Part shown: one piece after another, positions 8,345 to 15,260 of the stretch | How positions within the stretch are numbered: position 1 is the first letter of the stretch | Layout of the letters: each line of letters starts with the position of its first letter | Made by a program: the position numbers and the translations under genes | Notes under the pieces: model-generated | Seen by the model: only the letters and a program-made list of their open reading frames with translations | What the model was told of the DNA's origin: nothing | Databases searched by the model: none | From: CAVWNR01 sp963756525 | GTDB taxonomy: Bacteria; Actinomycetota; Actinomycetes; Mycobacteriales; Jatrophihabitantaceae | Length of the DNA stretch: 64,000 nucleotides | NCBI GenBank assembly: GCA_963756525.1 | Contig: CAVWNR010000008.1 | Coordinates: 57,299-121,298, forward strand | Direction: 5' to 3'

Positions 8345-9739
8345 TCAGAGTTCGGGACCGGTCAACGCCCAACTGGTCTGCGGGCTCTGGGCGGTGTCCA
8401 TGGTGAGGCTTGTGCCGTTTCCCCATGACGCCGGTGCTGTGTTGCCCGTCGCGGTGGCGAGGTACTCGCCGCTGGACAGGACTTGCAGGGCAGATCCGCC
8501 GGGCGTGTTCGGCACGGCGCGCCAGAGTTCGTTGGCGGCGGCGGTGACGCAATCCCATTGATCGACCGCACCGGTGGTGCCGTTGACTTCTAGGCACTTG
8601 CCCGAGGCGCGCGACACCAGCTGACCGTAGCCCGGGTTGCTCGCGTCGGGTTGGTAGACCCACAGTTCGTTGCCTTGCACACTGCCGGCCGAGCCCACCT
8701 GCTGCCAGGTGTCGACGATGCCGCCGTCCGCTGTGGAGTAGCCATTGACCTCGAGCAACTGCGTGCCCACGCCACCGATCTTGGCGAAGCCCCACACGGT
8801 GCCGGCCGGGTCGAGGCTGGGTGCCGGGTCGGGTTGGCACTCGAGCTGCACTCGGCCGCTACCGCCCTGACCGTTCGGGTCGGTGTAGGTGATCGTGCCG
8901 GCCGCGATGGTTCGCCGATCGGTTGCCGCGGCCGGGACTGGCGCGACGGTTCCGGTGCTGTAGTTCGTGAAGCCGTAGGTCTGGTTGGGCGGTGCACCGA
9001 ACGCGACGATGGAGTAGCCAGGGGCGCACGAGTAAGCAGAGGGATCAACGACGATCGGATGAGGGTCGTACTCGTCGGCGGGTCGCAGGAACGCGGCGTC
9101 GCTGAAGAAGGTGTAGCTGTCAGCAGTCACGTCTACTGCGCCGCACGAGCCGCCCGAGCTGGTCAAATCGAGTTGAGCGGTGGTTGACGGAACGCAGCCG
9201 GCGCCGCTGAACGCGATCGTCTGGTTCGCTGCCTCGTTGCGCAGCACCGTCGAACTGCCCGCGCCGCTCGGCTGGGCGGTCCACGCCTGTGGCGCCGTCC
9301 CGTCACAATTTGCCTGTTCGATAACGGCGCTGCTTCCGCTACCGCTGGCGGCGAGGCAAAGACCGCTGTAGCGGTTTTTGAGTTGACCGTAGCCGGTGAG
9401 CAGTGTGCCGCTCGAGTTTCCGAGGTTAGCGCTCGGGCTGAATTCCCACTCGGCTCCGGCCGCGGTGACCGGACCCAGCGTGATGCGCTGCAGACCGACC
9501 GGGTTGTTGCTGCCGTTCTCGTCGGCCACCATGAGCACCGACGCTCCGCTGGGACCGGTCTGCGCCGGCCCAGGAACCGTGAAGTCGTAGACCGGACCAG
9601 TCGCCGGGCCGAGCCCGCTGTTCTCGGTGATCGGAGCTGCGGATGCTGATGCCGCGCTGGCGCAGGCCAGCCCTGCGACCAGAGCCGCACTCGCTGCGGC
9701 TGAAATAGCAGCAACGGAACGTCGTCGCCATGTAGTCAT
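8345..9739 (-). CDS. Secreted protein with ricin-type beta-trefoil lectin repeats
   Basis: 464 aa. The N-terminus is a Sec signal (RRRSVAAISAAASAALVAGLACASAASASA) ending near AAP. The mature protein contains two beta-trefoil/ricin segments: GYGQLKNRYSGLCLAASG with IEQANCDGTAPQAW (about residues 115-150), and GYGQLVSRASGKCLEVNG with VDQWDCVTAAANELW (about 375-410). The QxW-type ends and paired cysteines are typical of carbohydrate-binding trefoils. The middle has no recognised catalytic domain, so the role may be carbohydrate or cell-wall binding. ATG at 9739 is the only good start. A 40 bp element (9844-9883) shared with the operon starting at 15032 lies about 105 bases upstream. Confidence 0.85.
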   Translation of the reverse strand: MTTWRRRSVAAISAAASAALVAGLACASAASASAAPITENSGLGPATGPVYDFTVPGPAQTGPSGASVLMVADENGSNNPVGLQRITLGPVTAAGAEWEFSPSANLGNSSGTLLTGYGQLKNRYSGLCLAASGSGSSAVIEQANCDGTAPQAWTAQPSGAGSSTVLRNEAANQTIAFSGAGCVPSTTAQLDLTSSGGSCGAVDVTADSYTFFSDAAFLRPADEYDPHPIVVDPSAYSCAPGYSIVAFGAPPNQTYGFTNYSTGTVAPVPAAATDRRTIAAGTITYTDPNGQGGSGRVQLECQPDPAPSLDPAGTVWGFAKIGGVGTQLLEVNGYSTADGGIVDTWQQVGSAGSVQGNELWVYQPDASNPGYGQLVSRASGKCLEVNGTTGAVDQWDCVTAAANELWRAVPNTPGGSALQVLSSGEYLATATGNTAPASWGNGTSLTMDTAQSPQTSWALTGPEL

Positions 9740-9843
9740 TTCACTAACCCACTCTCGATGAAGATCCCGGCTTACCAGGCCGAGTGCCCGGGACCTTTTC
9801 CCGCGCTACTGGATAGCGTGGCTGCGAGGTAGGCGCCGCGTCG

Positions 9844-9883
9844 TCAGTAGTGGACTACTGGACTGTCCGGCGCGGAGTACTGA
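9844..9883 (-). promoter_or_regulatory. Shared 40 bp element, copy A (upstream of the lectin gene)
   Basis: On the plus strand it reads TCAGTAGTGGACTAC, 17 bases, AGTACTGA. The outer arms TCAGTA/TACTGA are inverted, and CAGTAG-TGGA-CTACTG (9845-9860) is a perfect internal palindrome. Copy B at 15119-15158 has the same 21 fixed bases at the same spacing. Both copies lie about 90-105 bases before minus-strand start codons. Confidence 0.7.
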
Positions 9884-9937
9884 CGTGGCGGGGCGCGGTT
9901 GGGTCGCGTCGGGCCGCATTCGCTCGCCCGTGACGAT

Positions 9938-12547
9938 CTAGCGACGCAGTTCCCGGCGATCAGTGACGCCGAGTTTTTGCATGGCTCGGTACAGATGTGA
10001 TTCCACGGTGCGCACGGACAGTACGAGCCGATCGGCAATCTCGGTGTTGCTCAAGCCGTCGGCGGCCAACTGGGTCAGTTGCTTCTCGCGGGCGGTCAGG
10101 ATGACCGCGGCTGGGTCCAGTCCGGCTATTGACGGCACCGGGCCGCCCTGCCCTCGGGCGGACAGGTCACGGCTTCGGGCTGCGGCGCTGCGGGCGGAGG
10201 CCTCCCGGCCGTGTCGGGCGAATGCCTCGGCCGCGTGCGCGGCGGCTTCGCACGCGTAGCGCAGCGCGCCGATCTGTTCCATCTCGTCGACGACGACCAT
10301 GAGGGCGGCCCCGTCGGCTGTAGCGCGCGCTGTGACGTGGTCGGCGTAGGCAGCGACCAGCCGCGCGTCACACCGCGTGCGCAGGGTTGCCAGGCTGTCG
10401 GTGAGCGTTCGTGCCGGGGCTCCGACGCGCATGGCCTCGTAGGTGAGCCGGGCGCAGTGCACCGGGCTGGCCGACAGCCGCGCGGCGGCGTCGAGCAACA
10501 GCCGCTGCGCGCGATCGGGATCGCGATTGGCGTGCGCGGCCCACGCTTGGGCCCGCACCACGTACGGGAACTGATGCGCAAGCGGCTCGGCGCCGGCGAG
10601 GCGACTGTGGCAGCGCTCGAGTGCCAGCCCGATGGCCGCGCGATCGCCGGTGAAACACGCCACTCCCACCTGCATGGCGTCTGCGACCGGCAGGAGCCCG
10701 ACCGGGTCGTGGTATTCCAGTTGTACCTCGGCTTCGGCGAGCAGCGTGCCGGCGTCCAGGTATCGACCGGCCGAGAACCGCAAGCATGCCAGCGAGTACG
10801 CCGCTTGGCCCGCGGCCGCGTGATCACCGAGCCGCACACCCTCAGGCAGGGCCGCGGCCATCCACGCGTCGAGCTCCGACCACCGCTCGCCGTCCTCCAG
10901 TGTGATTCTGCTCCACAGCGAGAGCGCTATCGCGTCACTGAGGGTGCGTAGCGGCAGCGCGGGACGGATGCGGTCGGCGAGTTGGTGCGCTTCGCGGGTG
11001 CGTCCGCTATAGAACAGGTTGGCGACGTGCACCGGTTCGACCTGGTGGCGAATGTCGGCTTCGATGTCGGCGCCGGCGAGCATTTCGGTCGAGGCCGTGA
11101 TATCGACGCCTAGCCGCTCGAACGCGGCTACCCGCAGCCGCAGCGGCTCGAGGCGGTGCTGCCACTGCGGGTCCGGCCACCACCGCGCCGCACGGTCGAG
11201 CAGATCCCGCATCGCGGCAGGCCGTTTCAGGCCCCAGTGCAGAACCTCGCTCTGCTGTTCCAGGTAGTCCAGCGCTGACTGCTGGCTATCGATGCTGTCC
11301 TCAGCGGCCGTGAGAACCTGCTCCGCCTCGGCGAACCTGCTGCGCACGGTGTGCGCTCTTGCGAGCAGCAGTGCCGCCTCGATCGAACCGTCGGTTCCCA
11401 ATGCTTGTCCGGCGAGTTCCGCGCCGAAGTCCGGATCGCCGGCCAGGTTGGCGGCCCGAGCGGCCCGCAGGGTCAGCTCCGTTGAGATCGTCTCGCCGGC
11501 ATCGATCAGCCAGCGGGCCAGGCGGAGGCTGTCTTCCGGCCCGGGCGGCTGGCGCGCCTGCACCGTCTCGACCAGTCGCAGGCGTACCTCCCGGGCGCGC
11601 AGCGGGCCGAGCGCGGCGCGGATCACCTCGCCGTAGAGCGGATGGGCCAGCCGGACCTCGGCATTCGGCGCGGCGCCGTCCACGCTCACCAGACCACGAG
11701 CCTCCGCACCCGTGAGGGCGTCACCGCCGGCTAGCGCGAGCATTTCCGACAACCGAAGCGGTTCGCCCAGGGCGAGAAGGTCCATCGCCTCCTGCTGCCG
11801 ATCGGAGAGGCCTGCCATCCGGGCCGAGATCAGCTCGCGCAGCGACGCGCTGACGGGTGGCTGGGCAGGCAACCGCCACAGCCCGCTCACCTGTTGCAGC
11901 GCCCCACCGGCCAGCGCGCCGAGCACCAGCTCACGCACGTAGAGCGCGTTGCCGCGACTGGTCGTCCAAACCCAGCGCAGCGTGGCCCGGTCGACCGAGC
12001 CGCCCACGATCTGCTCGGCCAACGCGTCCGTCTCAGGCTCGGTCAGCAGACCGAGCTCGATGCGCTCCCCGCCGGCGTCCTTCCAGAGCGCGACGACCGC
12101 ATCGGGGCACGGTTCGCTGCTACGGATCGTCGCGATAACGAACGCGGTCCCGGTCATCGTCAGGTGCAAGACCAGCGTGGCCGAGGTCGGGTCGAGCCAT
12201 TGGGCGTCGTCCACGCCGAGCAGGAGCGTCCGTCTACCGGCACGGTCGCGCAATGCCTTAACGCTGCGCTGCATCAGCTCCAGAGGATCATCGGAGCGGA
12301 CCTCGGACGGCATCAGGGCCGCGAACGCGCCGAGTGCGAGACCGGTGGCACTGCGGGTCGCCTGCACCCAGGTGACCACTGCGCCGTCGCGTTCGGCGGT
12401 GGCAAGCACTTCACGCGCCAGCCGCGACTTGCCCACCCCGGACGGCCCGTGGATGAGGACCGCCGGGCGTCCGTTCGTCCGCGCGAGCGCGATCTGCTGC
12501 AGCTCGGCGGTGCGGCCGACCAGCGACCAAGACGGCGGCCGCGCCAT
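9938..12547 (-). CDS. Large ATP-binding LuxR-family (LAL/MalT-like) transcriptional regulator
   Basis: 869 aa. The N-terminal AAA-type NTPase has LVGRTAELQQI and Walker A GPSGVGKSRLA (about residues 34-44), then a Walker B-like LLLGVDDAQWLD. The long helical middle is TPR/MalT-like. The C-terminus is a LuxR HTH: LTAREKQLTQLAADGLSNTEIADRL then SVRTVESHLYRAMQKLGV. LAL proteins are ATP-dependent activators that respond to small molecules. Its gene sits between two operons that share the 40 bp element at 9844-9883 and 15119-15158, so it is the obvious candidate to bind it. It starts 7 bases after the acetyltransferase gene's stop. Confidence 0.9.
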   Translation of the reverse strand: MARPPSWSLVGRTAELQQIALARTNGRPAVLIHGPSGVGKSRLAREVLATAERDGAVVTWVQATRSATGLALGAFAALMPSEVRSDDPLELMQRSVKALRDRAGRRTLLLGVDDAQWLDPTSATLVLHLTMTGTAFVIATIRSSEPCPDAVVALWKDAGGERIELGLLTEPETDALAEQIVGGSVDRATLRWVWTTSRGNALYVRELVLGALAGGALQQVSGLWRLPAQPPVSASLRELISARMAGLSDRQQEAMDLLALGEPLRLSEMLALAGGDALTGAEARGLVSVDGAAPNAEVRLAHPLYGEVIRAALGPLRAREVRLRLVETVQARQPPGPEDSLRLARWLIDAGETISTELTLRAARAANLAGDPDFGAELAGQALGTDGSIEAALLLARAHTVRSRFAEAEQVLTAAEDSIDSQQSALDYLEQQSEVLHWGLKRPAAMRDLLDRAARWWPDPQWQHRLEPLRLRVAAFERLGVDITASTEMLAGADIEADIRHQVEPVHVANLFYSGRTREAHQLADRIRPALPLRTLSDAIALSLWSRITLEDGERWSELDAWMAAALPEGVRLGDHAAAGQAAYSLACLRFSAGRYLDAGTLLAEAEVQLEYHDPVGLLPVADAMQVGVACFTGDRAAIGLALERCHSRLAGAEPLAHQFPYVVRAQAWAAHANRDPDRAQRLLLDAAARLSASPVHCARLTYEAMRVGAPARTLTDSLATLRTRCDARLVAAYADHVTARATADGAALMVVVDEMEQIGALRYACEAAAHAAEAFARHGREASARSAAARSRDLSARGQGGPVPSIAGLDPAAVILTAREKQLTQLAADGLSNTEIADRLVLSVRTVESHLYRAMQKLGVTDRRELRR

Positions 12548-12554
12548 CAGCGAC

Positions 12555-13094
12555 TCATGTCGCCGGCTGGTCCGCGCGGCGATGCCAGACGTCGACCGGG
12601 ATTCCGAGCACCGGATTCTGGATTTCCCGCTGCCGGCTCAGGCCCAGCTTGTTGGCCACCCGCTGTGATCGCTGGTTGCCCGGATGGATGATCGAGATCA
12701 CCTCGGGCAGCGCGAGCCGGCCGAACGCAACGTCGCGCGCCGCGATTGCCGCCTCAGCCGCGAGGCCGCGCCCCCACTGCGCCGGATCCAGACGCCAGCC
12801 CAGCTCGGGACTCGATCCGGCCGCAGCGAGGAACGGCGGCACGTGAGCGAGACCGGCGAAGCCCAGGAAGCGACCCTCCTGCCCGCTCTCCAACGACTCG
12901 AGCGCCCAGGGCCCGTAGCCGTGGGCCTGCCAGTGGTCGACCATCAGCCCGTAGAAGGCCGCCACCGCCTCGTCGTCGACCGGTCGGTTGAGGTACCGGC
13001 CAACCTCCGGGTCACGGTTGATCCGCGCCATGTCCGCCTCGTCGTCTGCGCGCCAACGCCGCAGCAGAATCCGTGGCGTGCGAAGCTCATCCAC
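12555..13094 (-). CDS. GNAT N-acetyltransferase (RimJ/RimL type)
   Basis: About 179 aa from GTG at 13094 (VDELRTPRILLRRW, the normal start of RimJ/L-like proteins); an in-frame TTG at 13157 would give 200 aa and overlap the upstream gene. Family landmarks: RTPRILLRRWRADDEADMARI, ELGWRLDPAQWGRGLAAEAAIAARDVAF (acetyl-CoA loop with QWGRGLA), and VISIIHPGNQRSQRVANKLGLS. It probably acetylates an amine, possibly a protein N-terminus or antibiotic; the substrate is unknown. It lies in a minus-strand series with the hydrolase above and the LuxR regulator below. Confidence 0.82.
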   Translation of the reverse strand: MDELRTPRILLRRWRADDEADMARINRDPEVGRYLNRPVDDEAVAAFYGLMVDHWQAHGYGPWALESLESGQEGRFLGFAGLAHVPPFLAAAGSSPELGWRLDPAQWGRGLAAEAAIAARDVAFGRLALPEVISIIHPGNQRSQRVANKLGLSRQREIQNPVLGIPVDVWHRRADQPAT

Positions 13095-13153
13095 CCCTGA
13101 AGTATCGACCGTGGCCGACGTGGCCGGCCCGCTGGTGCCGGTCACGACGCAGC

Positions 13154-14419
13154 TCAACCGGTGAGGACGCCCGCGCGGCCACGCTCGCCCACCGGTGTTA
13201 CGTGGCCCATTTGCAGGTACTGGTCGAGCCAGTCGAAGATCCGCGTCTCACGCAGCGCCGAGCCCAGCGGCTCACCATGGCGGTCGGCTCCCTCGGCCGC
13301 CGCGAACGCGATCAGCTCCTTCGGGCCCGGCAGCCGGTCGTAGAGCCGGCGTGATTGTCCGGGCCAGAACTGCTCGCCCTCGGGATCGGTGACCAGCATC
13401 GGCGTCGTGATCCGGGCGAGCTCGTCGCCCAGCCGGTATTCGCGCACCTTCCGGTAGAGCTCGAAGCGGGACTCGGCGCACACCGCATACGGTCGACCGT
13501 GGAACCGCAAGCTCGCCGCGGTCGCCGGAGAGAACAATTCCGCGAGGTGCATCTCCCGATCGAACGCCGCCGGATCATCGCCATCGAGCCGGGTTCGCAT
13601 CGACGCCGGCAAGGCGTCCGTCCACGAGGTGGAGACGTCCACAACCCCCGGATCGGCCACGGCGGCCGCGAAGCGGTGCTCGAAGCACAGTGCCCGCGGC
13701 ACCCAGTAGCCGCCTTGGCCGGCCCCGATCACGGCAACCCGGTCGCTGTCGACGTCAGCACGGGCGAGCACCGTGTCCAGCACCGCAGTAAGCACCACCT
13801 CCCAGTCCGCCCGAAAGAAGAGTCCGTGCTCGAACAGCGCCGCCTGCTGCCCCGGGCCGTCGAAGGTCATCCAGTGATAGCCCCGCTCGCCGGCCGCCGC
13901 CCCGGCGAGCAGCCAGCTCTGCGAGGTCGCGCCGTCGCTGCCGTTGTTCACGACAACCAGCGGCCGGCGTTCACCGGGCCGCGCGTCGGGCGCCGGGAAG
14001 AAGTAGCCGGGCAGTGTGGTGCCGTCATAGGCGATCGCGATCCGCTGCCCCGGCACCGCGGTCAGGTCGACAATGCGTTCCCAGCAGGCGCGCTGGCGAC
14101 GCCAGATGTCGAGGTGCCGCTCCGGCTCGCTGCAATGCGAGATCCGGTACAGCGCCGCCGCGTAGTACGTCGCGGCTCGCCGGTAATGGGCCAGCGCGCT
14201 GACCCGCCGCCCCGCCCGGTCGGCCGTCCCAGCCGCCGCCCACACAGTGCCGGCGGTCGCGGTCCACTCCTGCAGCCACGAGTCGGCGTCGCCGTCGATG
14301 ATCCGATCGGCGGTCGCGAAGACCTCGCCGACGTCGGCGGCCTGCCGGTAGCTCGCACCCAGCGCAAACCCCAGGCCGAACTGGAAGTCGTCATCCGCGA
14401 ACCAGGACATCATCTTCAT
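13154..14419 (-). CDS. Alpha/beta-hydrolase family protein with the nucleophile Ser replaced by Gly
   Basis: 421 aa. Helical N-terminal cap (WLQEWTATAGTVWAAAG, RRAATYYAAALYRI) followed by an alpha/beta-hydrolase core as in FrsA/DHPON-hydrolase-like enzymes: YDGTTLPGYFFPAP, PLVVVNNGSDGATSQSW, GYHWMTFDGPGQQAALFEHGLFFRADWE, then VAVIGAGQGGYWVPRAL. Relatives have G-x-S-Q-G-G at the nucleophile elbow; here residue 234 is Gly (codon GGC at 13718-13720, complement strand), one A-to-G step from AGC. The likely catalytic Asp (VTDPEGEQFWPGQ) and His (EGADRHGEPL) remain. It is either a pseudo-enzyme or a sequencing error. It is co-transcribed with the membrane protein upstream (4 bases between stop and start). 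Confidence 0.8.
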   Translation of the reverse strand: MKMMSWFADDDFQFGLGFALGASYRQAADVGEVFATADRIIDGDADSWLQEWTATAGTVWAAAGTADRAGRRVSALAHYRRAATYYAAALYRISHCSEPERHLDIWRRQRACWERIVDLTAVPGQRIAIAYDGTTLPGYFFPAPDARPGERRPLVVVNNGSDGATSQSWLLAGAAAGERGYHWMTFDGPGQQAALFEHGLFFRADWEVVLTAVLDTVLARADVDSDRVAVIGAGQGGYWVPRALCFEHRFAAAVADPGVVDVSTSWTDALPASMRTRLDGDDPAAFDREMHLAELFSPATAASLRFHGRPYAVCAESRFELYRKVREYRLGDELARITTPMLVTDPEGEQFWPGQSRRLYDRLPGPKELIAFAAAEGADRHGEPLGSALRETRIFDWLDQYLQMGHVTPVGERGRAGVLTG

Positions 14420-14423
14420 CAGC

Positions 14424-15032
14424 TCACCCGCTTGCGGCGCTGGTCACCGCGGCGGTTCGCTTGGCGGCCCACACGACCAGCACGACGGGAATGGCCCAGT
14501 TGAAGATCACGCTCGCGCGGTGCGTGTCGAGGGCGCCGGCGATCAGATGCGACGGGATCATCGCGACGAACACCCAGCCCCACAGCGCCGTCAGCTGTCG
14601 GTTGACCTGCTTGAACTGCCGCGATCCCCACGACCTGCTCGGTACTGATTCCCGCGCATACTGCTCGGTGAACGGCACGAACAACAACGATCCGAACGCG
14701 GTCAACGCCAACGCACCGGCAGCGATCGCCCGGGCGTAACGCATCACCCATTCGCTCGTCGCCGGGTCGGCCGTCACCGCCAGCGCCATGAACCCGGCGA
14801 ACGCGACCACCGCAGCGATCTCCAGTAGCTTCGGACGACCCCGCATCAGCGAGGGGAGACAGAGCAACACCGCGGCCGCCAACGCGATTCCCGCAGCGAC
14901 CGTGAGCGAACCATGCTGGGTGATCAGCGTGAACAGCACCCACGGCACAAATGCGACATAGATCCGGGCCCCGGGTGCGCCCTGGCGCGACGCAGTCGCA
15001 GCCAGCTCCGACTCGTTAATTGATGAAGACAT
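14424..15032 (-). CDS. Multi-pass membrane protein of unknown function
   Basis: About 202 aa from ATG 15032 (MSSSINESELA), which has GAGGAG about 7 bases upstream. It shows six hydrophobic segments, e.g. IYVAFVPWVLFTLITQH, LTVAAGIALAAAVLLCL, LLEIAAVVAFAGFMALAV, AIAAGALALTAFGSLLFVPF, ALWGWVFVAMIPSHLIAGAL and VIFNWAIPVVLVVWAA. I do not recognise the family. It forms a two-gene unit with the Ser-less hydrolase, and the 40 bp shared element lies 87 bases upstream, so the pair is probably co-regulated with the lectin gene at 9739. Confidence 0.7.
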   Translation of the reverse strand: MSSSINESELAATASRQGAPGARIYVAFVPWVLFTLITQHGSLTVAAGIALAAAVLLCLPSLMRGRPKLLEIAAVVAFAGFMALAVTADPATSEWVMRYARAIAAGALALTAFGSLLFVPFTEQYARESVPSRSWGSRQFKQVNRQLTALWGWVFVAMIPSHLIAGALDTHRASVIFNWAIPVVLVVWAAKRTAAVTSAASG

Positions 15033-15118
15033 TGCCTTCTCCTCGACTTGTCCGAGCGAGGCCCCTCCGGCGCCGCTCTCTTCCAACTGCAGCCTGTCGA
15101 GAGTCGCGACCGATGTCC

Positions 15119-15158
15119 TCAGTAGCCGACTACGGCAATTGGCGAGTACCAGTACTGA
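15119..15158 (-). promoter_or_regulatory. Shared 40 bp element, copy B (upstream of the membrane protein/hydrolase operon)
   Basis: Plus-strand reading TCAGTAGCCGACTAC, 17 bases, AGTACTGA. All 21 fixed bases and both spacings match copy A at 9844-9883, while the 17-base middle differs. That pattern indicates selection on the fixed positions rather than a recent duplication. Confidence 0.7.
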
Positions 15159-15187
15159 GCACCCGCGACGCCCGCGCCGCGCGCACG

Positions 15188-15246
15188 TCATTGTTGATCT
15201 AGGACTTGTGGTCGAATATCGACCACAAGTCCTAGATCAACAATGA
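15188..15246. terminator. Perfect 28-3-28 palindrome downstream of hypF
   Basis: Left arm 15188-15215, loop ATA, right arm 15219-15246, all 28 pairs intact. It contains GTGGTCGA/TCGACCAC at the centre and TTGTTGAT/ATCAACAA near the ends. It sits 14 bases after the hypF stop on the minus strand, so a hairpin terminator is plausible, although there is no clear U-tract. Related copies occur at 53846-53894 and (half) 8305-8320. Confidence 0.65.
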
Positions 15247-15260
15247 CGGTGCGGCCGACA

